Source of the DNA: Ziziphus jujuba
Taxonomy: Eukaryota > Streptophyta > Magnoliopsida > Rosales > Rhamnaceae
DNA: 64,000 nucleotides
Reading direction: 5' to 3'
NCBI RefSeq assembly: GCF_031755915.1
Contig: NC_083386.1
Location: forward strand, 2,821,001-2,885,000
Shown here: one piece after another, positions 48,128 to 61,200 of the stretch
Numbering within the stretch: position 1 is the first letter of the stretch
How the letters are laid out: each line of letters starts with the position of its first letter
Notes under the pieces: model-generated
The model's input: only the letters and a program-made list of their open reading frames with translations
Databases searched by the model: none
What the model was told of the DNA's origin: nothing
Made by a program: the position numbers and the translations under genes

Positions 48128-50130
48128 ATGGCGTCTGCTGCTCAGGCCATGATTGCAGCAAACACATTGACTTGCACATTTCCTAGCCGGGGAAGCAGAC
48201 GCAGCTTCTTCCTCAAGAGATACCAAAAACCTAATCATCATCTCCTCACTGTCAGAGCTTCTTCAGAAGACGAAGACTGCAATGTTGAAGAATGCGCTCC
48301 TGAGAAGGAGGTTAGCTTTTTTCCCATTTGCTTTTGCTTTTTTTTTCTTTTTTTTCTTTTTTTTTTTAAATTAAATTTTTTCTTATGCATTATCAAGTCT
48401 TTGATTATAGGAAAAGAGGCTTCCCTTTTGACAACTTAAAGAAATTATATGAAATAACTTCATAAGTTAGGTATGCTTATAACAAGGAAAGTTTTATTTG
48501 AAAGAGAGATGAGTAATTTTTTGAATGAGGTTCAAGTTTAGATAAAAAAAGATAAAGAAGATGGGTTATTGTAAATATGGTTATTACACAACTTGGGTCA
48601 GAATTCGGTAAAAAAATTTTGAATATTTTTTTTTCCTTCTATGGACCAACCCTTGGTCTCTTCTTGTTTGGTGTAACTTATCCCCCATCTTCTCATTTTA
48701 TTTTTAAAAAGTTGACAATATTTCTGAAAAATAGAACCTTTATCCTTATAATGGCATATATGGTGGAAAATAGATTGGAAAGGTCAGTGTGGAGTGGCTA
48801 GCTGAGGAAAAGACTAAAGTGGTTGGTACATTTCCTCCTCGAAACCGGGGTTGGACTGGATATGTTGAGAAGGACACTGCTGGGCAGACAAACATATACT
48901 CTGTTGAGGTTAGTAATGTTTGGTTTTTTCAATTACTGTTTCCTTTCTTGTTCCAAATGCTTTTCTTTCCATCATACATGGAAAGCAAAAACTCAAAGAG
49001 TTGAATTATTTATCAAGATGAACAAAAATATCATGGAGTATAACTTTTTGTTCGTTTAATATATGTTTAAATGAAGAAGATTATGCTTTGTTCACAGTTT
49101 TGCCTTCAAACTTAGAAGAAGCCCTGGATCAATTCCATTAAAAAGTCTTTAAAGTGAGCGTTTGGTAGCGCTCTTTGACTGTTAGAATTGCTTCTAAGAG
49201 AAAAAAACCACCACCCAGCTTGTCCTATTTAAACAGTCTGCATCCTTCATCTTCTCATTTCCTCAATTTCCAGCCATTTGCCTAAAGTTTTTAAGATTAA
49301 AAAAATACTTGAATTGCGATTTTTTATTTTTCATTTTTGGTTTTGTTTTGATTATAAATTTCAATTCCTCTGGATGGGGCGAAGTAGGGAATGTTGGGGG
49401 TTAGAATATCTTTGGTTTACAGCTTGGTCTTGGCTCTGTCTTCAGTTTCTTTTTGTTCCTTGGGAAAATAAGAGAGGGAAAATATTATCATGATTGTGTT
49501 CCTCTTGTGAAGGTTTGGTAATTCCTTTATCTGCAACCAAATAAAAGAAGTGGAAATGATCAAACTATCGATTAGTCATTTCATTTTGTTCCTTTCTGTT
49601 TGCTTTTAGAAAATTTTCGTTCATAGTGATCTTGATTTTCTTTCACCTCCTTTTTTTTTTTTTTTTTTTTTTTTTTGTTTTTATTCCCTCCTCTCGCCCC
49701 ACCTCGATCTAACATCTGAAAAGGTTTAGCATGTATCTAACAAATTTCTATATTTTTCCAGCCTGCAGTTTATGTGGCTGAAAGTGCAATAAGTTCAGGA
49801 GCTGCAGGTTCTTCTTCTGATGGAGCCGAGAACACAGCAGCGATTTATGCAGGGATCGCCCTTGTCTCTGTTGCTGCAGCTTCGTCGATACTCCTTCAAG
49901 TTGGTAAGAATTCACCACCTCGGGTGCAGGCTGTAGAATACAATGGACCATCACTTACTTATTACATAAACAAGTTTAAGCCACAAGAGATTATTCAAGC
50001 CTCAGCTCCCAGTGAGTCTGAATCATCTTCATCAGTTCAGCAAGAAACCTCCGATGCACCGACCACAATTCAGGTCGAATCCCAACTTCAGCTACAACCT
50101 TCCTCGTTGGATTCGAGCAATGTCTCTTAG
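48128..50130 (+). CDS. MPH1: Photosystem II maintenance protein, MPH1-like (chloroplast)
   Basis: Exons are 48128-48310, 48783-48908 and 49762-50130 with GT-AG introns, giving 225 residues. The N-terminus (MASAAQAMIAANTL, Ser/Arg-rich up to about residue 42) is a chloroplast transit peptide. The conserved part reads VEWLAEEKTKVVGTFPP, RGWTGYVEKDTAGQTNIYSVEPAVYVAESA. One transmembrane segment lies at ~128-150 (TAAIYAGIALVSVAAASSILLQV). YNGPSLTYYINKFKP follows, and then a Ser/Gln-rich tail where Arabidopsis has a proline-rich one. It matches, from memory, At5g07020, a thylakoid protein that protects photosystem II under high light. The tail differs in composition, as expected for this variable region. 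The start is the first ATG in a frame that gives a transit peptide. Confidence 0.85.
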
Positions 50131-51693
50131 GATGCAACGTTGGTTTACCACTTCAAGATCTGTAGAAAAACTTGCTGGGAAAATATTTTCTTTGAAATCA
50201 TTAATGTACTCAGATTTTATGATTTAGCTGTGTTCACATTGCAGTTGTAGAGATGTATATGAGTATTTCACATATTCATCTTTTTGACGATAAAGATGTA
50301 AAGCGTTCTATATTACATGAAAAAAGGAGAGAAGCTTTTGATTATCTCTGAAGGTGGTGCAAAATGTACTATATACTTGTTTCTTTTGATCTATAAGTTA
50401 ATGTAGATACGTAATACGAGTGCTTTTGTCTTGGAAAATGCTTATGGTAAAACATAAAAACATGGTTAATGTTTATTACAACGCCGGAAAGATATTAGAT
50501 TATTTCCTTTTCAATTTTCATTTGTCTGTCTTGATGCCACTCAAAAAGGATAAATAGAAGAGAAATAGAAATTTGAATTAAAGTTATTTTTTCACTAAGC
50601 TATTCATGAAACATATAAAAAATATTATATAAATTATACTTAAGCATCTGTTTAGATGAATTTTCTAAATGTACAAATATTTTAGAAATCGGCCAACACT
50701 TGATCTAAATATGATAGTTTGGTTGTTGTCAATAACAAAATACATTATGACACATAATTTTTCCACTTTCTTTTTATAGAGAACCAATTTTCTTGGTATG
50801 CCAAAAACCCATAGTAGAGTTTATATGGAAACCCTACAAAATTTTTTATTATACTAAAAACCTTGGAAAAATGAAACTGATTAATTCCATTATGGTTATA
50901 TGGACTCTAATTTTAATATTGACATCAGCATGTCTTAGAATAAGTGGTAAATTATACAAATTCCCTTCTTGTTTCAAAATTTTGCATATACACCGTTTAT
51001 TCTTTCGAAAATTGCACATACTTCCTCTATAATATCACTTTTCTTTCACATACTCTTCCTTCCCTTGGTCAAATTTTGAAATGTGATGGTCATGATTTTA
51101 TTTTTTATAATGACAAAAATATCTTAGTAAAAATAATTATTTCGTCTACTTAGAAGTTATTTACAAATAAATTTATTTGTCAAACAATTAAAATAAATCT
51201 TAAAGTGCCACCTTTTGACAATATAACATTTAAATTTGTTTATTTTTAAAATTCGTTCATTTGTATAATGTTAATTTAAAGACAAATTATACAAATCTCA
51301 TTGAATTTTTTTCCTTTAATATTTTATATTAAAGGTATTTTTATTATTATAAAAAATTAAAGCGTATTAAGTTTATTAACCACCAAATTTAAAAGTTTAG
51401 CTAAGGAAATGAGGAGTTTATAAAAGGGAGTATATACAAGTTTTAAAAAACAAAGGGTGCATATAAAAAAAAAAAAAAAAACAAAGAAAACTTTGAAATT
51501 TGTGTAATTGTTCATAATAAGTTAGGACAAATATATCTTAGGAGAACATTTGGGTATTTTATCAATAAAAATTTTAAAGGCAACAACGAAGGGTTTTAGT
51601 TTTGGAGCATTGGGTTTAAGGAAAAGCTATATCATCGTCTTCTTCTTCTTTCTTCTTCTTCTTCTTGTCGTCCTTTAACGACTTCGGACTTCC
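50131..51693. other. Intergenic, no gene seen
   Basis: This is the 3' flank of the MPH1-like gene and the upstream region of NRPC2. A (CTT)n-rich tract lies at about 51637-51666. No open frame has a recognisable domain. Confidence 0.6.
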
Positions 51694-51700
51694 TATATAT
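51694..51700 (+). promoter_or_regulatory. TATA-like box of NRPC2
   Basis: TATATAT lies 47 bp before the start codon, which would leave a short leader. Positional evidence only. Confidence 0.35.
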
Positions 51701-51746
51701 TTACAGATATACCCTTTTACAACCACCATCACTTCATTTCTCTCTC

Positions 51747-51798
51747 ATGGGCGTCCAACGAGAATCCGTTGCTGGCTTCCCCGGACATAACCTACCGT

Positions 51799-51837
<39 letters not shown>

Positions 51838-52318
51838 TTGATTTTTGTTGTCAATGAGGTTTTGAGGCTGTGAATTAGTTTTTTGTTTTATTTTTCGGTT
51901 TAATTTATTGGAACATTTTCAGGTTGAATAATGGCACTCAGATTCCCAATTCTCCGGTTAAAGGCTTGGCCATTGACAAGCAAGTTCTGGCCGCTCCAAT
52001 TAAATCCGCCGTTGAAAAATATCAGCTTCTTCCTGAATTTTTAAAGGTGCGAAAATGCTATTCAAAATGATAGAGTTGTTGTAATTTTATTTATTTATTT
52101 TTTGAATTTGTGTTATAAACTATTTCAATTCAAATTGTAGGTTAGAGGTTTAGTGAAGCAACATTTGGACTCGTTTAACTATTTTGTGAATACGGAAATT
52201 AAAAAGATTGTTCGTGCCAATAATCGTATTGAATCCAGTCTGGATCCAAGCATTTATCTCAGGTATGTTCTCTTGTTTAATTTTTTTCATTCGGGTATGC
52301 TTGTTTAATTCTGTAGTA

Positions 52319-52355
<37 letters not shown>

Positions 52356-55189
52356 CTCAAATTTTAAGTACCATTGTTATATATATCTATAAATATATAT
52401 ATATACACACTCTTTTATTTTATTGAATTTGGGTTTTTTTAGTATTACAATTGATGTGTTTTATATAGTATGCAATATAAAAATTTGACATTGTCATCAT
52501 CATTTATTATTATAACCATTATTTATTTATTTACAGTTCCATTCTAATGTTTATCTACCCATATATAATGGGGTGTGCTGCGTATTTCTCTTAAAAGAGA
52601 TGAAGTGCTCTCGCGAATGTCTCTTGTATATGTTCTTTATAGACTTTGACTCATTGTCGCTGTTTGTTGACCTATACTCTCTGTTGCAGGTTCAAAGATA
52701 TTAGAATTGGTGAGCCCTCAGTGACGCTGGATGGTGTCAGTGAAAACCTTAATCCACATACATGCCGGTTATCTGACATGACGTAGGATTTCTTCTTTCT
52801 CGCATACTTTAAATTACTTTATACGGGATCTTACCTTGCTTATTCATAAGAGTGTAATTAAATTACGTATAATATTTGCTTTTTCTTTTTTTTTTTTTTG
52901 GTGTTTTTAAGCTGGTGTTTTGGTACTGTGATAATTTACTTCTTTTTTTTTATTTTTTATTTTTTATTTTTTTTAACAGACATAACATTTATTTTACTTG
53001 TATTTAAATATGTCTATTATATAATTTGTTGTAAATTTAGGTATGCTGCTCCGATAAAGGTTGATGTAGAATACATTGAAGGAAGTCATGGTCAAAAGAC
53101 TAGAGCGCAAAAGGTATGCTTTAAGTATTACCACATGGATATGCCTGATTGAGTAAATTCAAATTTTTGGTCTGTTTTTGCAGGAAAATGTTGTTATTGG
53201 AAGAATGCCTATAATGTTACGGAGTTGCTGCTGTGTTTTATATGGAAAAGATGAAGCTGAGCTTGCAAGACTAGGTTTTTGAGCTTTGTTTTTTGTACTT
53301 CTTTTCTATCCATTCTTTTTTCTTCACTTGTGACCTAATTGCCTACATATATTCTGTTACCATTGAGTTCAGGTGAGTGCCCTCTTGATCCTGGAGGATA
53401 TTTTATCATCAAAGGAACAGAGAAGGTAAAATCATGTAATCCTTGTCCTGAAGTTTTTTAATTATGGGTGTGAACATGTATATTTTAACTGAAAGTGGCA
53501 TGATTCAAGTTTTTATTCACAGCCATCTTTTGCATAAGTATCGACTAGCTCACTTCATACCTTCTTGAAGGGAGTGGAGTTGGATCTATGCCACTAACGA
53601 TGTGTATAGATAATTGACAGCTTCTACTTAGGCGTATCCAGGATGCTTCTTCTTCTTCTTTTTTCCACCCCTGCAGTAGGTGAAAAACCTAAACCCATGC
53701 AAAACAGCTTCTTCCACCAACCAAGACCATAACTTCGCAGCCATTCCACCAACCAATAGTATAAAATTTCAACCTTCCAACTTGAAAGAGTTAAGAAAAG
53801 AAACAAGCAGCCATTCCACCAACCAATACTTCAAAATTACATCCTTCCAACTTAGCAAAAATGAGAACAAAGAAACAAGTATATCTTTACTCCTAGTTGG
53901 AGATAAGCAATGATCAAGCCTTCTTTGTAATAGATCACAAGTTTTAGGTTTCCATGCACTTGAAACCAAGTGAACACTTGAATCTATGTTGATACACTAA
54001 CTTGTCATATTAGGCAAGAAGGTTTTAAAGCCAAAAGAGGACAGTTGTCAAGCAAGAAAATTGAAGTTGAACTTATAAGAAAAAAGCTGATGATGGGTTT
54101 TAAATTTGCAATATAACTACACGGCTTTTTGTCCAATTCTTTGGAGCATTTCTACAATTTTGCACTCTAACCGACCATATATCTTTATTGATATTACTTC
54201 TTTTTTTATTTATTTATTTATTTATTTATTTAGGGGTAGGATATATAGAAATGTCTTTGATTAAAACTAATAATACAACTCCTCAAGAGTATTAAAAATC
54301 CTCCTATTACAAATTAAAATGAAAAATCACAATTCTTTTAATGATTTGACATTTATTATTTATCAGCATGTTATGAGAATGTTAATCTCTTCCAGGTAAT
54401 TCTCATACAAGAACAACTTTCAAAGAATAGGATTATTATTGATATGGACAAGAAGGGAAAGTGAGTAACTCTTGTACATTCTCTTTCTTTTTTGCTTTCT
54501 CTTCTGCTGTGATCATTATGGCATTTTTTTTATTTTGTCTTTTGTTTTTCTTTTCAGCATAAATGCTTCTGTTACGAGCAGTTCTGAGACAATAAAAAGC
54601 AAAACTACTATTCAGATGGAAAAGGGGAAATTGTATTTGATTCTCAGCCAATTCAGCACTAAGGTTTTCATATTAGATGTTTTCTTTGATTTTTCTTATA
54701 CTTGCATTACTATTAATCATAATTATTTGATATGGATTTATGATTTATTTTGCTTAAAACTTTTTCTAGGTTCCTATAATGGTGGTCATGAAGGCTATGG
54801 GAATGGAGAGCGATCAAGAAGTAGTGCAAATGGTTGGAAGAGATCCTCGATATAGTGCTCTCCTTATGCCATCAATTGAGGTAACAATGCGGTTAAGGAT
54901 ATAGTTTACATCATAATTTATTTATTTATTTTTCTTTTTTGGCCTTAGTTCTATAGTTTGGGTGTGGAGTCATTTATTTTCCCCATTTTCTTCTTATTTC
55001 TTGGATTATGTTTCTCTAATTTCAGGAATGTGGAAAGGATATTCATACAAAAGAGCAAGCCTTAGACTATTTAGAATCAAAGGTGTGTAATGTCTTGTTG
55101 AGAGAAATGGATTTATTTCTTGCGGAGACTACAGTTCTAAGGGTTTTAATATATAACTAGAAGGACACTTTGCACTAATTCACCCACCC

Positions 55190-55232
<43 letters not shown>

Positions 55233-58200
55233 AAAGAAAGAAAAAAGAAAAGACACTTTGTACTATATAAGGACCAGAATGCCCTTCAAAGTTGTGACTG
55301 ACCGTGCATGTAGAAGCCACCTTTTTGATCAATTGATTTTATTCACTTGTATGTCATATATAAGTTCCTGACCACACCTTTCTTTGGTCAACCTAACTTC
55401 TGATATCTAGATGGTACTTCCTTTGATCATGCAGTTAGTGTAAAGTTAGTTACCATGAATTTCAAAAGGTTAAGATAAGTTAGGTTACATAGGATATAAT
55501 TATATTATCTAATGTTAACTTCCTTGCAGTGATTTTAGCTCATGTTATTTTATTAGTCTTGTGTGTGCCATATATATTGTTCATTATTGTTTTGGTTACC
55601 AATTGCTTGCTGTGACAGCTGAAGAGGTCCATGTATCCTCCTAGTGCACATGCTCCTAATGCTTCTTCTGAAAAGGTACTCCTCTTTATGTTTTTTCATG
55701 CATATATATGAAACTAGTATGCATGTTCATTGGTATTTTTCTTGTTCAGACATTTACTCTGATTTGGAAATTGTGACCTAACCCCGGTTTTGAATTCTTG
55801 ATAGGCTGGTAGAGTAATGACAATCCTTAAAGATGTGTTTCTTGCCAATGTTCGGGTATTTTGTTATCTGCTTTTTTATCATGTTTGAAGTTCCAGTAGA
55901 AGGTTTCCTTTTTGACTCTTCACCTATATTTTCTTTCTTTCTTTTCTTAAGGTGCATCAGAATAATTTTCGGCCAAAATGCATATATGTTGGGGTAATGC
56001 TGAGACGCATAATGGATGCAATTTTAAACAAGGATGCAATAGATGACAAGGTAGTTGGTTCTTGAAAACATATTTTATTGCTGTTGGTGTAACTGGTTGT
56101 AGGCTCTTGGTTCTTACTCTAGGATAATTTGTTATGTATATTTTCTATGACAGCTTCATGTATCTTTGTAATTGATATTGGGGGCTTTTATAGATATTAA
56201 AAAAAAAAAAAAAGAAGGGAATGAGGAAATACCTAGAGCTTCTTCAGAGAAGGATAATTTATTTTGCTTCACTGTTGTCTTCAATATCTATATTATGTGA
56301 AGGTGTCTCAAGATCTGTATTAATTACACATTGAGAATTCAACTGTCAAAAGTACAATAAGAAAATATATTACTTTTCATGTTTCCAACTTAAATGCATC
56401 ATAAAACCTTTCCCAAAGGAAGCCAAAAACTTAATGCTATACCATAGTAGGATCAAATCTTGATACTTCAATATTGTGTCAGTGTGCATGTGTATATAGA
56501 TGGACATTGAAGAAATGGTTTTCCTCCGATTTCAGGACTACGTAGGGAACAAGAGGCTGGAATTATCTGGTCAATTGATTTCGCTTCTTTTTGAGGTATG
56601 CTTGGTCTTGGTTTGTTCCTTGGAAATGTGTCACCCTTTAATGCTGGCATTTGATATTTGTTCTTTCTTATATCAGGATTTGTTCAAGACGATGATTACT
56701 GATGTTAAGAGGACTGTAGATTCTATTTTGGCAAAGCCCAGCAGGTCAAGTCGGTTTGACTTTGCTCAGGTAAATGCTACTAAATGCATTTTCATTAGCA
56801 ATCTCTGATAATTAGTTATGCTTAAGTTTTATGAATTTTATTACAAGAACTTGGTGGAAACGGAATAAAAGGAGTTAACTGATATATAAAAGAAGAGCTA
56901 GATAGCGATTTGTGATATTTAACAAATCTCAACTCTATTTATTAGATTTCTTAGATCTATTACAATCTAAAATTTCTAAATTCAATGTCATTTTGGTAAA
57001 TTTAGAGATTCGCTTTAAATTGCATGGATCCTAGTTAAATTAGCAATGCAGTTCATTTCAAACTTTTTTGCTTTTAGTTTCTATTATGATTAGAGCTTGT
57101 TTAGTTGGGTTTTTGATGCCTAAAAGCTTTACTTTATAGAAATAGTCGTGTTCAATTACTGATAGAAAAGGAGCTTTAAGAGCTTTTGAAAGCCCCCAAA
57201 AAGCTCCATCAGAGAAGCCGTAGCCTTCAAATAAATATTTACTTTCCAATAATACCTTATTTTCCAATTAAACTCAGCAACTTTTTAATAAAGCTGTTTT
57301 ATGAAAGATCTACAAATGGAAAATCTACTTAGATGCCCAGCTTGTAACAGCTATACCAGATGGATACTTAACAGGAAATTCTTTTACTTTCCTTTTGTAT
57401 GGTACCACCATCTCAAAAGCTTTAACTTTTAGGAAGTGTGCCCCATATCAAGTCAATACAGCACACACTTTAATACTTTTCCTCATGTATATGCTCATCC
57501 AATAGTGGGACAAATATTGAACCTTGCAGTTGCAGCACAACATTGTTAAGTTTTTCTTTAATCATTTTAATTCCAAAGAAACTCTAATTTAGGCATATAT
57601 TGTCTGTATAGGCTATTTATGCGAATACTAGTTGACCAATTTCTTTAAACTCTGACTATAAACCTAATAAAAGGACTAATTTGGCATAATGTTTAGGTGA
57701 TATTGCCTAAAGATAAGGTAAACTGACTAGATTGAGACAACCCATAAGAAAGGTTAATCTTCTAACTATTCCTTTATTTACCATACCATGTTTGTGCCTT
57801 TTTATATTAACTCAGTATTCCCGGAGTTCAATTAGCAAATTTTATTTCAATGCTGCTGCATTCTGTGTTCTTTGGTCGTTAGTTATGGGAAGTTAATAAA
57901 GACATCTTGTAAATAGAGAAATGATAACATTTTGATCTGATTAGCTATAAGGTCTATATAATCAAACAATGGTTTCTTTCTCTCCTTTATTTTATTTCAG
58001 TTGTATATAGCACCTCAAGTTCTTGTATTTATATATTTTTTGTGTTAATCAGTGGATAGTTAGAGATAATATCACAAATGGCCTTGAAAGGGCCCTTTCA
58101 ACTGGAAACTGGGATGTCAAACGGTTTAAGATGAACAAGAAAGGCGTGACACAGGTTGTTTATTTCCTATCATATCCATTAGTATTCTTTTCTTTTGCAT

Positions 58201-61200
58201 GTGCTGTGTTCTATACAACATTGATATCAAATCACTCCATTAACTGAACTATATCCATATTGCTTGTGAGGGGTGTTATGTTCAACATGATACGTTCTAT
58301 TTGATACTTGTAAAAATTTTTAAATGGATATTATGTTATCTAACATAAAGGGTTATCTTTTAGGTCTTGTTCATCTGCTTGGAGTTGCAATATTTAAGAA
58401 TATTTATCTACTGGGGTCCTTGACTCTTAGGTGATATGATTAATAATTTCTATTGTAAAAACATAGGATTGCCAGGACTTAAATTCTCACCACATATATA
58501 TATATATATATAAACATTTTATTTTATTATTATTTTTTTCCCTTTGAATTTAGTTCAACCAATAACCATGACAATTCCTGATGGTTACTTTCTAAAAAAA
58601 ACATTAATGCTATCATATAGTAATGTGATGGTGGCAATGTTGGCTAGAATGACAATGGGGGTGACGTTGGAAGTTCTAGCTTTGTAATAGCTTTAATGGG
58701 AGTGGGGAAGAGCTATAGGCTCTTTGAATATATTCTTTGTGTGGAGAATAATAATATTTTTCATTTCTGTTCAATAATAATTAGAAGCTAGCTCATCTAC
58801 AAGAAAAGGAAACTAAAAAGAAATAAACAATTTACTGTAAAAAATATTTCATAAATTCTTAATAATAAATGAAATAAATTAGGGCATAAAATCTTATTTT
58901 TCCTAAAAGTATCCTATTTAGGGAATGTAATCCTAAAATTTGGAAATTTCACATTCCCGCTCAAATTGGTCCGAAAACATTTATCATTCCAGCTTGCTAG
59001 TGAGTGACTCAAATGTTGGTCTTTGAAAAGGGATATGGAGATTTCTATTGGAAAATGACTTACAAGTAGTCTCAGCCATCATTCAAATGGCCCTGTAATG
59101 GTGACTAGATCTCTTAGAATTCCTTTGTTTTCATATCAAATGGATGGTCGCTTTATTGGGTTTTACAATATAGAAGGCGGGAAAATGCATTTCCATTAGC
59201 TTTTGAGAGGATGTATGGACAGGAGAACAATCTCTGTTCATCAGCTAAGAATTATACTATTTAAAATGCTGCTAAAATGGGCGCCTGTCCCCCACCATAA
59301 TGTGGGTGCCTCACATGACACCTATGTTCTGCAACACATTGCTTGATGTGGGGGTACCCACGATATGGTGGGGGACATACGCCCACTGTGGCAAATCTGA
59401 TACTATCCATTCTATTGCTTCTTGTGTTGGAATTTATTAAACAATTTATGTAAACTTTCTTTTCTCTGGAATGGATTTCTGTTCTTTGTTAGAACTTCTG
59501 TGAGTCATTTTTCATCATAATCTTTTTCCACCATGTCATATCTTGCTTTTTAAATTCGTAGTGTTGGCAGCATATCTTCTAACATTTTGATCATCCTTTA
59601 TCTGTGTTTTGCATGCTCTTTATAATCATTTTTTTAGTCTTTTTTTTTTTATTTTTTTTTTATTTTTTTTTATAGATATAACAAAATAGAGTTCATTGGA
59701 TTAAAAACTAAATCCAGCATATGTTTATAAAGCACGGATTTATGAAATCCCCTTTTATAGGTGCTAGGTCGATTATCTTTTATTGGCACTCTGGGCCATA
59801 TGACCAGAATCAACCCACAATTTGAGAAATCACGGAAAGTAAGTGGACCTAGAGCCTTGCAACCTAGTCAGGTACTGTTTTTTCTGTGCACTGCCTTAAA
59901 AATGGTTCGTTGGCTTGTACATGTTCATTATCCGATTTTGCTCTATTCTAATATTTCTATGGTTGTCTACAAGTGGGGCATGCTTTGCCCATGTGATACT
60001 CCTGAGGGTGAAGCTTGTGGACTAGTTAAAAACTTGGCCCTAATGACTCATGTGACAACTGATGAAGAGGAGGAGCCATTAATCTCCCTGGTATGTTTTG
60101 TTATTAGGATTTGGTCATCATATTTTTAACAATAACCGAACTAAGATCGATGCCAGTAAGTTTTATTTTGTTCTGATTTTCTGCGCCAATTTTTCTTTTA
60201 GATAGGAAATTTGATATTTTTTTGGGGAAACAATCCACTACATTATAGATGATTAGAAATACATGTGATCCTAACTAAATTAAAGAAAACCTAAGCTACT
60301 GAAGAGAGGATGATAAATCCTTAATGCTATAAAAAGACCTAAATTAGTGAAACTAACTTGCATCCTTCCAACTTAAATAAAATCAATGAAGCTGTTATTT
60401 GCTATTGAACTATCCATTTATGATGTTATTCTTGTAACCATTGTTCCAATAGTTCTATTGCTTGGGTGTTGAGGACTTGGAATTACTCTCTGGAGAGGAG
60501 CTTCATGCACCAAATTCTTTCCTAGTTATATTCAATGGGCACATCCTCGGAAAGCATCGGAGACCACAGGTATTGACAAAATTCCATTTATACATAAATG
60601 AAGCATATATAATTCTTTTATTAATGTTCCTATGTTCAGATAGTTTACTGGATTAGTATGCTGCTGCTATAATTTGTAATGTTTTTGGGGTTACACAAAC
60701 AGAATTATGATTGCATCCATTATTCTATTTTTCTAGCGTTTTGCCACTGCAATCAGAATGTTACGCAGAGCTGGGAAAATTGGGGAGTTTGTAAGTGTCT
60801 TTCTCAATGAGAAGCAGGTAAGTTCTCCCGGATTGCTTTTACCTATTATATCTGTCCAGTTATGTTTTGCCACTTGTTAAGTGCATATTCTACATTGTAA
60901 GTATTTGATACTGTTCTTACTGAACTGCATTTTTGTTGTAACTGTGGAACGAATTTGGTTTCTTTGTGGTCACAACAACTGGAACATTTTAGATTCTACA
61001 CTGCCAATATTTTGACTGAACCATTTTGGTTTCCTTTGCTTTGATTGAACAATTTTCTTTCCTAATATTTTAACTGGAACCACAATGTTTCCAAAGAATG
61101 ATAAATCTATGTTGATACAAGAAGGCAGAGATCCAAGTGGAGGAAATGATAAAAAGGGAAAAACTGAAAAGGATTGAAGGAAAATTTGGTAAAAGTGTTG

